NCBI RefSeq assembly: GCF_023065955.2
Contig: NW_026622985.1
Span: forward strand, 76,621,931-76,685,930
Length of the DNA: 64,000 bases
From: Ursus arctos
Lineage: Eukaryota; Chordata; Mammalia; Carnivora; Ursidae
Direction: 5' to 3'
Shown: piece by piece, positions 35,554-46,908 of the stretch
Numbering within the stretch: position 1 is the stretch's first letter
How the letters are laid out: each line of letters opens with the position of its first letter
Notes under the pieces: generated by a model
What the model was told of the DNA's origin: nothing
The model's database searches: none
Seen by the model: only the letters and a program-made list of their open reading frames with translations
Translations under genes and position numbers: made by a program

Positions 35554-36019
35554 CAGACATACCTCAGAGATGTTGCAGGTTTGGTTCCAGACCACCACAA
35601 TAAAGTGAATATTGCAATAAAGTAAGTCAAATGAATTTTTTGGTTTCCCAGTGCATATAAAAGTTATGTGTGCACTGTACTGTAGTCTGTTAAGTGTGCA
35701 ATAGCACTATGTTAAAAAAACAATGTACATACCTTAATTAAAACTACTTTATTGCTGAAAGTTGCTAACCATCATCTGAGCTTTCAATGAGTCATAATCA
35801 CTGATCACAAGTCATCATAGAAATATCGTAATCATGAAAATTTTGAAATGTTGTGAGAATTATTAAAATGTATTACAGAGACACGAAGTGAGCAAATACT
35901 TGGAAAAATGGTTCCGGTAGTCTTGCTCAACATAGGGTCATCACAAACCTTCCATTTGTGAAAAATGGAATATCTGCCAAACACAGTAAGGAGAAACACA
36001 AGAAAATGATGTATGCTTG
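35554..36019. mobile_element. Tigger3-like (TcMar) DNA transposon, internally deleted
   Basis: Left end cagacatacctcagag and the inverted right end caagcatacatcattttc form imperfect inverted repeats flanked by TA on both sides (35552-35553 and 36020-36021). Interior text (ggttccagaccaccacaata, ttggtttcccagtgcatata, atgtacataccttaattaaa) is that of the mammalian Tigger3-related family. At about 466 bp it is a non-autonomous derivative with no transposase frame. Confidence 0.82.
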
Positions 36020-36021
36020 TA

Positions 36022-37025
36022 TTTAGTGACACAAAATTCGCTTTCTCTAGTAAAAGTAATTCAAAGAAAACAAAAGAATAATTTGTCTCTTCTTAGGAAA
36101 TTATTTATACATTATGATTTCTTTAGGTTCCAAGAAAACACAAATGCCACTTGCATCAAGATTAAGTGAAGAATCTAGGTTCATCTATAAACTTGATAAA
36201 ATCAGTGATTCCTAAACACGGTAGTTCTTCAAAACACTCTGGGAAGTTTTTTGTTTGTTTGTTTAAAGACTTCTGTAAAATATGGATCCATTGGTTGTTG
36301 CTCAGGTGCAGGAGGAGATGGGGATGTGGTGACAGTGTGGACTAGTGGAGATCTTGCACTCTAGGCAAGAAGGCATGAGAGTACCAGACAAGGACTAAAG
36401 CTAAGAACATTTCAGATTTTGAGACCCATGGCACATCCTTCCTATTGCTCTGACACTCTTGAGTTTCATCCTGACTTCTTTGAATTTCCTTAGAAAGAAA
36501 ATTTGGGCAAATAAATAAATAAGAATAAGCCATAGACAGTTAGTGGCCCGGGTGTGGTCATTAATTTTGCAACTGTCATCACCATGTCTTTCAAAGCGTA
36601 AGAATCCTTGGGCTGTGAAAGTATTTTGCCCCAGAGGCAGCATGAGATACCAGGAGGCATAGGACCAGAAATAGGTAGATATCATCTATGTTTGACCACT
36701 GTACTCAATGAATATACCTGATGTAATCATCTACTTTAAAGATCCCTACTTCATTCTGAGAATACAGATGTATCAAAGGATTTATTCTAACACAGAGGGC
36801 CCATCTATACAACCTCCCAGACTGTTAATTCTCTTTGTGTTTCGAAGTCCTGATATGGCTTCCAAAGGAGAAATCTGTGTTCATAATTCTAAGACTGTTT
36901 GAAGTACCGGGGTGGTAGAATAGCCTTTTTTTGTGGTACTTGGAAATAAGCTGTACTTCCTCTAGTTTTCCTCATTTCAGTAAATGCGGTGAGAGCATAC
37001 ATTCCACTGTGCCTGGTGTTAGAGT
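36022..37025. other. Unannotated stretch
   Basis: No gene is recognised. A GTTT run lies at 36250-36268, and 'gtgattcctaaacacggtag' near 36205 may start a small hAT-type MITE, but this is not supported further. Confidence 0.35.
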
Positions 37026-37039
37026 GTATAAAACAGCCA

Positions 37040-37520
37040 CAATAATTTGCAGTACCTCTCACCGAAAGGTGGAGTTTGGCTTCTCACTCTTTAAATCTGG
37101 GATTGACGCTTGACCTTCTTTGACATTGAATGTAGGAGAAATGATGAGTTATAAGTCACATAATTTATGAGCCTAGACCTCGAGAGGTCTTATGGCTTTA
37201 ACTTTTGTTGCTTGTAGAATCCCCTCACCACCCTGTGAGTGAGCCAGCCTGAAGGATAATGAGACACCAGTGGCATATTTGCTTCAATATCCCTGGCTGA
37301 CAACAAGCAGACATGTGAGTCTATTGCAATTCAAAGACCATCTTAGATTATTTAGCCACCTTCAGATTGGCCTTCTCTAGTCTGCCTGTGAGCCCAGAGG
37401 CAATCCTCCATGCAGACTCAGACCACAAAATGCTTCTCAGTTACTCTTAGAATTGTGAATTGAATAAATGTTGTTTAAATCCAATGAGTAGTGTGTTATG
37501 TAGCAAAAGCCGACTAATAC
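37040..37520 (+). mobile_element. MLT1-type LTR (ERVL-MaLR), sense
   Basis: 'caccgaaaggtggagtttgg', 'aaatctgggattgacgcttg', 'cacataatttatgagcctag' and the 3' part 'ttgaataaatgttgtttaaa' to 'aaaagccgactaatac' follow MLT1 LTR order, including the polyadenylation region. It is a second solo LTR 5 kb from the one at 31451. The left boundary is uncertain. Confidence 0.7.
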
Positions 37521-37729
37521 ACCTGGGACATCCAGGTGTAGACCCGTTGTCATAGAGTAACTATCAGTGATGCCTCCTTTTATTCTCAAAACTATCTTTG
37601 AGTAAAAGTTATAAAGTCTGTTTAAGCAAGTAGTACCATCATCTACTTACTTGCCCAGCAAATTTTACACTGAAAAATGTAAATTAGAGTTTCCTTCTGA
37701 TTTAAATTCCTTAAGTGAATTCCTATGTT

Positions 37730-38206
37730 ATCTAGAATAAAATTCAAACTCTTTCATCATCTATAAAGTCTTATATAATCCATCCCCATTCCTACCTCTA
37801 TAGATTTTGCTCATGCCATTCTCCCTCTGCTTCTACTGTCCAGTGCACAGACCTCCTTTTTGCTTCACAAACAGCTGCAGTTCTTTCTTAAAACCTCAGG
37901 GCCTATGTTTTTTCTTTCTGCTTGTAAGTTCTTCCTTCTGCTCTACACAAGCTGCTGCTTCTGCTCCTTTAGTGCTGGGCTCATCCCTCTACTCAAAAAG
38001 GCCCAACCTTAGTCTTAATTGTAGCATACTCTTCATTTCTATAATATAATTTATCACAAAATGTTGTTTTAAAAAAATTAGTCTTCTTGACACCATCAGT
38101 TTCTCCCAGTAACAAGTAAGTTCCTCAAGAGGATTGCATTCCAAGGTCTTTGAGGAGCACCTGGCAGAGAGGAGCTAAATAAATATTTGGTGAATAAATG
38201 CTGTAT
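37730..38206 (+). mobile_element. L2 LINE 3' region, sense
   Basis: 'agaataaaattcaaactctt', 'tataatccatccccattcct', 'cctcagggcctatgtttttt', 'gtaagttcctcaagaggatt' and 'taaataaatatttggtgaat' give a long collinear L2 3' end (ORF2 C-terminus plus 3' UTR). Its 80-codon shadow frame at 37807-38049 is not conserved L2 ORF in a usable state. Confidence 0.75.
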
Positions 38207-38420
38207 GCTCAACTCTGGACTCAGAATGAAGAATCCTGGATTTGAGGGTCTCCTCTTCTGTTTCTAGAGTGTTTTGTTTTGACTAAGTCACTTATCCTGG
38301 TGGCACCTGTTTCACCATTCTTGAACATTAAAAAAACAGGATATTAAATGTGATAACAGAAGAGTGCAAGGTCAGCTGGAATGTGTTGGTAAATATCAGC
38401 TATTATTGTTAGCCTTTATC
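38207..38420 (+). repeat. MIR, sense
   Basis: 'ttttgactaagtcacttatc', 'ctgtttcaccattcttgaac' and 'gatattaaatgtgataac' resemble the MIR core and 3' half. It abuts the L2 end at 38206. Confidence 0.5.
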
Positions 38421-39529
38421 TCTCCAAATGAGGGGATGCTTTTTACATCAGATATATACTTATTTAAAATGTGTTTTTGATAGGGATTAAGTGCTTTCCT
38501 TACAGTTCAGTGTTGCCTGTACTTATCTCAAAAGTGAAAAAAGCACTGCCAATCCCATCCCATCTCCTTCTGCGTCCTGTGAATTATTATTTCTTTTCTG
38601 AGTCTGATTGAACTAAAGGCAAAATGAACAGTTGTGGCTCATCTTATTGTAAGTCTACTATCATGTATTTCTTGTCCATCAGATTACAGCTTTAAAAAAA
38701 AAACATTTTGAAACAGACAAGTAGATTTGTTTTTTGGGGGGTTTTTTTTGTTGTTGTTGTTAACAGGTGTTTTTCCCTTTCAACTGAAACAATATCTTGA
38801 ACTGATATCTCATCATCCCACATCAGTATGGTTTGAAAATGATGAGACTTGCTCCTGATTTGATGTTGAATGATTATAAAACTGGAATGATGAGGATCAA
38901 AAAGCTGGTGCTGTTTTCAAAGAAATACTGAGTATCAGTACTTGTAGATAAAGCACAATGCACCTTCCTATTAATAAAGTGACTCGTGAGCAATTATGTA
39001 TTACAGTGAGAATACATTTCCCAAGGACCTTTTAAAATGAATATATAAAATAATTCAAAGAAAAGGAAACAAACTATATTTTTGTAATATATTTTCCCCA
39101 AAGCATATTCATAACATTTATAAAATAAATATTTTTTGTGTTTATACATTACCCTAAATACTCTCTGTTCAAACAGGACTGACCATGGGCAAGGCTGTGA
39201 TATTGAAGGTTTGGGCCTTGGCTTTTCTCCCTTCAGTTGGTATCCCTGGCCAAGTGGAGCATAAATAACACACATTCAGGATAGGTGATATTTTTTTTAA
39301 CAGGAACTGTAACATATGTACGTAGCAAACCTTTCAGAAAATACAAATGTGTTTATAGTGAAATATCAATCCTCCTCTCACTGTAGATTCTTCATTCCTC
39401 CTGGAAGTAACCTCTGCTGAGTTTCTTTTATATATCTGTTCCATGCATATGCATACATATTTTATATACGTATAAATGATATTTATTTAAGCATTACGAA
39501 GAATCTCTTGTCCCCCAAGTGGTTCTCTC
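38421..39529. other. AT-rich unannotated stretch
   Basis: Short GTT repeats (38741-38762) and A-runs are the only simple features. The 93-codon minus frame at 38994-39275 has no recognised domain. Confidence 0.4.
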
Positions 39530-39675
39530 CTTTGGAAACTGTCTTAACCTTTGCTTATCTCAGGTGCCTCATCTATATAACTTCAGAGAGTTAATTTGGG
39601 ATTAACTAGTTATTATTCATAAAGCCCCTGGAAGAGTATCTGGCACAAGGGAGCCATTCTGTATTGCTGTTACTG
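39530..39675 (+). repeat. MIR, sense
   Basis: 'ctcaggtgcctcatctatat', 'gttattattcataaagcccc' and 'agagtatctggcacaaggga' match the 3' half of MIR (tcagtttcctcatctgtaaa ... gtgcctggcacatagta). Confidence 0.55.
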
Positions 39676-39974
39676 TATTCACATTTTTGCCCAAGATCTT
39701 ACATCACTGATTGACATAATTACATCTTAATAAGGGTATTTAAATTTTGAATCCAAATGATTTCATATCAAAAAAAAAGTTCTATGGTACAGACTATAAG
39801 AAGCTTCACACATAGACAAATTTCTTACCAAATTCAAAAAAAAGGATTCAAAATCCTTCAAGCATGAACTTAGAATTGCAATTTATTTACTACAGAGCAA
39901 AATTTACCTTTGTTTAGATGCCTTTGTTCTAATGCTAAATGTTAGAGGAAGATGAAGTAATATATATAGGTACT

Positions 39975-40265
39975 TTCTTTACTCATTTGTTCATTTATTC
40001 ATTTAAAAATATATGTGCTGTATACTTACTCTGTGTCTACACAAACCTAGGTGAATCAGAGGCAAATAAAATAATCACAGTCCCTATTACTGTGGGGTTT
40101 CCAGGATGGTGGGGACAAAGTTTATCAGTGAAATAATTATGTATGTAATATTATAACATAAGGTGAAATGCAAGATGTATTTGCGTGTGTGTGTTTAACC
40201 TAGTCTAGTATAGGGTGTGAAGGAGGCCCTCTCAGTGGAATTTTGAAGGAAAAAGGTTTTGATCT
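39975..40265 (-). mobile_element. L2 LINE 3' end, antisense
   Basis: 'ctcatttgttcatttattca', 'tgtatacttactctgtgtct', 'gtccctattactgtggggtt' and 'gaggccctctcagtggaatt' are the antisense of the L2 3' UTR and ORF2 end. The young SINE at 40281 sits at its distal edge. Confidence 0.6.
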
Positions 40266-40280
40266 AAGAATTTTATTTCA

Positions 40281-40475
40281 GGGGCGCCTCGGTGGCGCAG
40301 TCGTTAAGCGTCTGCCTTCGGCTCAGGGTGTGATCCCGGCGTTCTGGGATGGAGCCCCACATCAGGCTCCTCCGCTAGGAACCTGCTTCTTCCTCTCCCA
40401 CTCCCCCTGCCTGTGTTCCCTCTCTTGCTGGCTGTCTCTCTCTCTGTCAAATAAATAAATAAAATCTTAAAAAAA
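40281..40475 (+). repeat. Young ursid-type Can-SINE, sense
   Basis: It starts ggggcgcctcggtggcgcag, retains CpGs (gtgatcccggcgttctggga), and has the cttgctggctgtctctctct tract and aaataaataaataaaatctt tail. Flanks attttatttca (40270-40280) and attttacttca (40477-40487) differ by one base. The sense strand carries AATAAA motifs that can act as polyadenylation signals in transcripts. Confidence 0.96.
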
Positions 40476-40487
40476 CATTTTACTTCA

Positions 40488-40809
40488 AGATAATTTGTCA
40501 TTCAATTATGAAGGCAACTGAGAGTTATTTTCTGTTATTGAAAGGATTATAAAATATGCCTCTCACACACTTCCCTAAAATGTACTGTTGGATGATATAT
40601 TCCAACAGGATCTCTTTTTCATTCTCTCTTTTTCTTGACAAAGCCCTTCTTCTTCTTGTCCATACAGAATTCTGCAAAATCAACGTGGAATACTTACACA
40701 AATTTCTATTTACTTTAGCTGATTTCTTATGAACCAGAGTTTGTGTTATTTGGTGCTTCTGGTTTTAGTATGTATTATTAATAATTATTTTAATTTTGTT
40801 GGGCTTGTG
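40488..40809. other. Unannotated stretch
   Basis: AT-rich with a TTC-rich patch at 40615-40660. No gene or repeat is named. Confidence 0.4.
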
Positions 40810-41610
40810 GTATTTCAATGAAAGTAAAAACAATGATTATAGTCCTCATACCATAATTTATTTGCTCTTTCCCATATTGTTACATATTTTGATATTATAA
40901 ATGTAAATTCTTTCTGTTAGATAATATGCTGCAATGAATAAGTGTGTGCATCTATATAATTTTTCACCTGTGCAGGTATATCTGAAAAATGTCATATGTT
41001 GGATTATTGTATCAGAGATTTCTGTAATTTTGATAGTTATTGCCAAATTTTTGTTCATAGTAATTGCACTAATATATATTCCAATCGGCAATGTGTGAAG
41101 TTGCCTGTTTCCCCATCATCTTACTAATGGAGTGCTTTCTCAAACTTTCCATTTTTGTAAATATGATAAGTTAAAGTGGCATCTCAAAGTAGTTTAATTT
41201 TATTTTTCATTGTAGATGATTTAGAACATCTGCTTATGTGTTTAAAAGTTACTTGCATTTCCTGTTCATGATCTTTGCCTATTTTTCATTTTTTAAATTT
41301 ATTTTTAGTCACTAATATATTCTAGTAAGAGTAGCCCTTTGTCTGTGATAGAATTACAAATATTTTTCCCGATTGCCTTTTGGGTTTATTTATGGTATTT
41401 CCTGACATGTAGAATTTTTTTTTTTTTTAAGGTAGGGAAAGTTATCAATCTTTTCTTTGAGGACTCTGGATTCTGAGTGCTGATTAGACCATCCTTTCCG
41501 TTTCTGGGTTTATATGTGAAGTTTATATATGAAACTCCATAGCTTGCTCCACTACTTCTATAGTTTCTTCTTCTTTTTTTACAATTAAATTTTTGCTTAT
41601 AATTATTACT
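40810..41610 (-). mobile_element. Old L1 (L1M-type), antisense
   Basis: 'tatgctgcaatgaataagtg', 'gttgcctgtttccccatcat', 'ctttgcctatttttcatttt', 'tagccctttgtctgtgatag' and 'gttatcaatcttttctttga' follow the antisense ORF2 C-terminal region of ancient L1s in order over 800 bp. Frames are broken throughout. Confidence 0.65.
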
Positions 41611-41639
41611 TGTGAAATATGTCAGAAAGGAATCCACCC

Positions 41640-42150
41640 TAATTTACTCCAGACTTCCGGGGAAGCAGAAATTGGAGTCCAAAGCCTATGAAATAAATTG
41701 GGCTCTGGTAGATGCCTGTAGCTTTGAAGAAAGGTCCCAGAGGATACAACCCCAGAGCGAGGGTAAATGTATATAAAGTGGCCTTCATGGAGCCTGAAGT
41801 TAGTTCTGAAACATTTCTATTTCTGGGATTGGATGAGGATAATCCCATGTTTATAGTGCCCCCTGCAGAAACAAAAGATAAATCACTTCTGGCAGAAGCT
41901 GAAGTTATCTTAGGCTCTAACTGAAATTATTTATACAATCAGTTTTGCAAATACAATGTTTGGAACAACAACAACAACAAAAATCCAAGATATCAAGGCA
42001 CGTAGGGAGAAAAGACTGATTAAAAGAAACCCGAAGAAAGAGGCAACAGAAAAGACTCATCAAAGACCCTGAAATAACAAGTGTATTGGGCTAAAGGAGA
42101 TGAAATATGAGCTTAAACATTTGCCAGAGAATTGGGGCACCATTTTTATT
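41640..42150 (+). mobile_element. Possible old L1 5'/ORF1 region, sense
   Basis: 'gaaattggagtccaaagcct', 'gaagaaaggtcccagaggat' and 'aagaggcaacagaaaagact' resemble the 5' region and early ORF1 of old L1 or HAL1 elements. The resemblance is weaker than for other calls and is from memory only. The 70-codon plus frame at 41712-41924 lies here. Confidence 0.3.
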
Positions 42151-42515
42151 TTAGCCAAAGTTCTATAACAGATGATTTCAGTCTGACTGACATTTTTTTT
42201 TTTTCATGATTTCTCCAGCAATTTCCTAAGTAGATCCTCAAGGAAGTTCTTGGAAACAGTAACCTGACCAGGATATTGCTCAGTGTTGATCATTCTGGGT
42301 CACTTTGATCTAGGTGACCATGCGCTTTTCTAGTATGTGTATTCAGCAGACATTTTTTTGGAACCGAATATTTAAATATTATAGATTTTTTCTTTCCATG
42401 TTTTGCTTTGGAGTCTCCAGTTATGCACATATCGGCTCATTTTGCTTATCTTCTGTACTTATCACATCTAATTCTCCTCCACTTTCTTTAACTCCATTTC
42501 TTTATGTTGGATTCT
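42151..42515. other. Unannotated stretch
   Basis: A T-run lies at 42194-42203. The frame at 42314-42544 runs into the SINE tail and is not a gene. Confidence 0.4.
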
Positions 42516-42531
42516 TACATTTGTATTCTTT

Positions 42532-42730
42532 TTTTTTTTTTTAAGATTTTATTTATTTGTTTGACAGAGAGATAGACAGCCAGCGAGAGAGGGAACACAA
42601 GCAGGGGGAGTGGGAGAGGAAGAAGCAGGCTCCCAGTGGAGGAGCCTGATGCGGGGCTCGATCCTAGAACGCCAGGATCACGCCCTGAGCCAAAGGCAGA
42701 CGCTTAATGACTGAGCCACCCAGGCGCCCC
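42532..42730 (-). repeat. Young ursid-type Can-SINE, antisense
   Basis: It carries gacagccagcgagagaggga, the aagaagcaggctcccagtgg block and ccacccaggcgcccc. Flanks 42516-42531 and 42731-42746 match at 14 of 16 bases. Confidence 0.96.
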
Positions 42731-42746
42731 TATGTTTGTATTCTTT

Positions 42747-43221
42747 ATGTCACTTACTATATGTTCACCAGTTTCTCTTCTCCTTTGTGTTTCTTCAAAA
42801 TTTGTCATTTCTGTGATTTTTTTATTCCTTCTACTTCTTTCCTGAGTTCTAACAACTTCCACATTATTTTGCCTTTGTGTTACTATCTTGCCCTGAGTTC
42901 TTACGTTTCTCCTTGGTGACTTCCTTCACAAAAGAGATAGCTTCATTAAGTTTTTTTTAAAATTGTGACAAAATAACTGGTACAATTTTCATCTTGTTTA
43001 TGGTGAATGTTCTTTGTCTATTGGTAGGTTTTGCTGCTATGTCTCAAATTTTTTATAGTATCTTCTAAATACTTGATTTAGATGTATCTACCATCCCTCC
43101 CTGATTTTTGGTGGTTTTGTTGGCTTATTCTTATTTTTTCATGCTGTCCAAAATTCAAATATTTGTCCTGAGTCAGAACTTCAGTATGTGAAATTTCGTG
43201 TAGCTTTTATTTGAATTTATC
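42747..43221. other. Unannotated T-rich stretch
   Basis: Pyrimidine-rich on the plus strand, possibly very old L1 in antisense, but no convincing landmark is seen. Confidence 0.35.
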
Positions 43222-43420
43222 ATTTCCTCTCCTGTATTTACTGGGTTCACACTGAGTGTCAGGCTTTGCACTAAGCTCTGGGGACATAATAAACAGTAAA
43301 GGCAGGTTTTCTGTTTTCATAGGCTTATAAGATTAGTGGAGGAAAAAAATTAAATAGCGGATTCAATACGGTGCACGCTAAGTACTGTAAGAGAAGAAAT
43401 ATAGGATACTTTGGAAACGC
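43222..43420 (-). mobile_element. L2 LINE 3' end, antisense
   Basis: 'gagtgtcaggctttgcacta', 'agctctggggacataataaa' and 'gtgcacgctaagtactgtaa' correspond to the antisense L2 3' UTR (gtgccaggcactgtgctaag, cgctggggatacagc, ataagtgct). Confidence 0.55.
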
Positions 43421-43751
43421 ATTTGGGTATCATTAAACGTTTATATTCTTCTAATGTGTTTTGCATAAGTCCTGTATTTTGGGGAGAGTAAAGGATTCTC
43501 CAGTAAGTGTTTAACATTTGAAAGAGTCATGAAACGATTCCTAGAGGAAGGAAAGTCTAAACTGAGATTCATAACTAAGAGTGGTCTAAGTTGGTCTAAC
43601 TGTTCATAACAATATATAGAGATCAGACAAAGAGCAAAAGAATATAACATGGCAGATGAAGGAATTTCATTACTTTGTTTCTATTTTATGAACCTATCAA
43701 CAGAGGAAATCTCTGAAACTCCTCATTTTTAGAAACACAATTTGGATTTTA

Positions 43752-43957
43752 TTTATTTTTAATGATTACTTATTTATTTGAGAGAGAGAGAGAGAGCAGG
43801 GGGAGGGGCAGATAGAGAGGGAGAGGCAGAGAATCTCGAGCAGACTCTGCGCTGAGCTAGGAGCCTCATGTGGGGTTGATCCCATGACTCTGAGACCACG
43901 ACCTGAGCAGAAATCCAGAGTCCGTCGCTTAACCCACTGAACCACCCAGGTGCCCCA
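43752..43957 (-). repeat. Can-SINE with perfect 15-bp target-site duplication, antisense
   Basis: Exact copies of acaatttggatttta at 43737-43751 and 43958-43972 flank it. It has a (GA)n tract, cgagcagactctgcgctgag, and ends cacccaggtgcccc. The body is of the older general Can-SINE type rather than the young ursid type. Confidence 0.97.
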
Positions 43958-44530
43958 ACAATTTGGATTTTAAATACGATTTATCAGCCCCCTTTCGGAC
44001 TATCTTCAGAAATAGGAAAAACCGAGAAGGGCATTAAAAGAAATTATTCTCTCTCTGTGAGAAACCTTAGATTAAAAAGTTAATACTCAGTGTTAGCAGA
44101 TTTCAGGTAAAATATAATCCTTTGGCTGATGTTCCAATGAGGATTTGGAATATTCTTACTTTGGAAAACCCTTATTGGTTAATGGCCCTGATGTTATTCT
44201 TAATAACTATCTCGTGAATCATTTCCCAAGATCTTTCCAGTCTTAGTCTTCCTAGCACCTTCCCCAGCTGAACTTTGAAGTTTAAAATACAGGTATTCCC
44301 TGTGTTTCCACTTTGTATTACACCACTTTGCTCTTATGAAAGACCTACATTAGTACCTGTTTTTGCTAACCAGTGGAAACCCGAAGAGGATTTTTGCTTT
44401 TGGCATTTAGCATCTGTTTTGCTGTGAGCAGTTACAGAGGCAGCCTGCACCCCAGCAGCAAGAGTGGCGCCACCCAGCTCCTTCCCCAGGAACTACACTC
44501 AGCATCTCAGCATCAAGCTGCTATTGCTTT

Positions 44531-44732
44531 TTTTTTTTTTTAAGATTTTTTTTTTTTAAATTTATTTATGTGACAGAGAGACAGCCAGTGAGAGAGGGAA
44601 CACAGCAGGGGAGTGGGAGAGGAAGAAGCAGTCTCCCAGTGGAGGAGCCCGATGTGGGACTTGATCCCGCAACGCTGGGATCACTCCCTGAGCTGAAGGC
44701 ATACGCTTAAGGACTGCGCTACCCAGGCGCCC
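44531..44732 (-). repeat. Young ursid-type Can-SINE in a DNA transposon, antisense
   Basis: Exact 17-bp copies of caagctgctattgcttt (44514-44530 and 44733-44749) flank it. It carries gacagccagtgagagaggga and ccaggcgcccc, and its tail has an extra T tract (aagattttttttttttaaat), an internal expansion of the A-rich tail. Confidence 0.97.
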
Positions 44733-44882
44733 CAAGCTGCTATTGCTTTGAACCGAGTCTGTAAACCTCTGGGTTTATCTCAGTGTATTTTCTGCATCTG
44801 TTAGCAAGATGTATCCAAGGTATCAGCAAAATCTACAAGAAGTTATTTTGTGGGCCTGGGGATGCTTAAAATTTTTTCCATA

Positions 44883-45210
44883 CACAGTTGATCCTTGAAC
44901 AACATGGGGGTTAGGGGTACTGAGCCCCATGCAGTCAAAAATCTGCACGTAATGTTTGACTTCCCCAAAACTTAAATAATAGGCTGCTATTGACTGATAG
45001 CCTTGCTGATAATGTACAGCTGATTGACACATATTTTGTATGTTGTATGTATTATATCCTGTCTTCTCACAATAAAGTGAGCTAGAAAAAAATGTTAAGA
45101 AAATAAAATAGAAAATACATTTACAGTACTGTACTATATTTATTGAAAAGCAAAACCTTCCTATTGGTTGCCCTGCACAGTTCAAACCCTTATTGTTCAA
45201 GGGTCAACTG
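44883..45210. mobile_element. Small TIR DNA transposon (Tigger-type MITE) nested in another
   Basis: The left end cagttgatccttgaacaaca and the inverted right end cagttgacccttgaacaata match almost perfectly over 20 bp. TA dinucleotides flank (44881-44882, 45211-45212). The interior (gtctattgac-like text, tattatatcctgtcttctca, gtactgtactatatttattg) recalls a common mammalian MITE. A 125-codon minus frame (44823-45200) crosses it but encodes nothing recognisable. Confidence 0.85.
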
Positions 45211-45305
45211 TAAATTAATGATAGTTGCTTCCTCACAGTAGGGCCACTTCAGTTTACAAAAGGTTTCATAGGAACCTACCCTCAGATAGCAGGGGGGCCC
45301 CTGTA

Positions 45306-46404
45306 TCTACTGTGATCTAGATTACTGAGAAGCAGCTTTGGGGAGTCTTCAGGATTCTCCCTTTGAAAGTGATATTTTAGGCCCTTATTCATGGATTCCT
45401 GTAGCTTCATGACAAAGGCTGCTCTTGACCTCTTTTTTTTCTTTAACAGTTATCACCTCCATAAAACTGTATTAATTTTTCCAATATTTCTGCTCTGCAC
45501 TGCAAAATTCTACAAGGAATAACAGCATTTTTTGTCCAAGAGCTGTCAGCTAATTGTAACTCTAATAGTATCCATATGGCAAATTTCCAGCCTGTCCGCT
45601 GTAGTACAGCATTCAGGATGGCTTGCCGGATCCTTCCGTTTGTTTCTGTGTTTAGAGAAGGCACACAAACATTAACTAGCCTATCACACTGATGTCACAA
45701 ATGTCAAAGTCTTGTTATAATTAAATCTTCTGAGTATTTCCTTTTATGTACAAAAAGGAGAACATATTTGAGCAACTGTAAATGCATGTTTTCTATTTTT
45801 AGAATGGAAACTACAGCTTGTTTACTTAATTGATTTGGCAAGGAAAAAACTGTTAGGAGAAAAACAGAACAACTAATCTGTGGTCTTTTCTCATTTATCC
45901 TGTGTTTCCAAATAGAAGCATTTGATCTTTTTGTAAGTGAGGACACACACCCAGCAAGACTAGAAATTCACAAATTATAATGAACTGCACGTAATAGTGT
46001 GAATCCTTCTTAGAATGAAGTCAGAATAAGAATAATCTGACAAACACGAGTTAAGCTATTTTTTTTAAAACTGTGGTTCTGTTAAAAAAAAAAGTGTTGT
46101 TGGTGAACAATGGAAACCTAAAGAAGGTAAAATTTTATTACCAGAAATATAAGTTCCAAATTTCTCTGGGGTCAAACTAGGCAAATGCAGAAGAGATACA
46201 AGGGGGGACCAATTAAGTTTACTCTTTTGATACTGCCAAGTTAGCTTTCTGGTTTTGAGCCTGGTAGGTGTTAAAGTTATTTCTCTCTTAGGTTCCTGTG
46301 ATATAGGGACATAATGTTCTTTGACTGACTCCTACCCTTCCTCCTACATAGCCCCAGTTTTCTGGAGGTCTACTTTACCTAGGCTTTTCTGTTTATGTTA
46401 CACA
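45306..46404. other. Unannotated stretch
   Basis: No gene or named repeat. The minus frames at 45443-45664 (73 codons) and 45704-45946 (80 codons) have no recognisable domain and no splice-site context that I can support. Confidence 0.35.
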
Positions 46405-46580
46405 GCGTGGTGCTAAAGGAACTCTGGAACTTGACTACCTGAGTTCAAATCCTGATTCTACCACTTACTGGTTGTGTAACTTTAGGCAGGTTACTTAATA
46501 TCTTTTGCTTCAGTATCCTCATCTGAACATGGGAGGATAATAAATAGAACTAACTTCATAGAGCTACTGAGAGGAAATTG
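46405..46580 (+). repeat. MIR, sense
   Basis: 'tggaacttgactacctgagt', 'tcaaatcctgattctaccac', 'ttactggttgtgtaacttta' and 'atcctcatctgaacatggga' give a near-complete MIR core. Its 3' end runs into the TCCA tandem. Confidence 0.78.
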
Positions 46581-46616
46581 TATCCATCCATCCATCCATC
46601 CATCCATCCATCCATA
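46581..46616. repeat. (TCCA)n microsatellite
   Basis: About nine uninterrupted TCCA units. In translation it produces poly-WMDG or PSIH repeats on the two strands, which explains two shadow ORFs here. Confidence 0.97.
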
Positions 46617-46908
46617 CCACAAATGGATGTAATATTCATTATCATTATCATCATTTTCCTTGTGGGAGAATGTTCGTCTCCTGACCCACCGGGAGGGTTC
46701 ATGCCTTCTTTACCACGAACGGTCTCTGGAGACTTAAGTGATGCCCTCCCTACATTCAGCAACCTCTCCATTGCTAATTTTGCACCTTTGACACAATTAT
46801 CTGGTGTCTCTGCCTTTTAGACTTTCTAGTCAACTGTGTCCCCATCCAACCTCAGGAGACACATGTTGTTAGGATTGTTATATTTGTCAGGTGAATTAAT
46901 CTTTTCAT

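Larger units (their letters stand above)
44290..45303. mobile_element. Tigger-like DNA transposon carrying two nested insertions
   Basis: The left end caggtattccctgtgtttcc and the inverted right end caggggcccccctgctatct are terminal inverted-repeat-like, with TA at both borders (44288-44289 and 45304-45305). Interior text (gctcttatgaaagacctaca, ttagtacctgtttttgctaa, aacccgaagaggatttttgc) belongs to a mammal-wide TcMar-type element. Inside are a young SINE (44531-44732) and a second small DNA transposon (44883-45210). Without them the element is about 0.47 kb, a non-autonomous copy. Confidence 0.7.

Noticed and set aside
41640..41930. Possible exon with a 70-codon frame (41712-41924)
   Set aside because: The surrounding text looks more like old L1 5'/ORF1 sequence, and no splice signals could be supported.
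44823..45200. 125-codon minus-strand frame
   Set aside because: It spans a TIR MITE (44883-45210) and flanking transposon sequence; its residues reflect MITE DNA.
46556..46820. Repetitive peptide frames (PSIH or WMDG repeats)
   Set aside because: They are translations of the (TCCA)n microsatellite.
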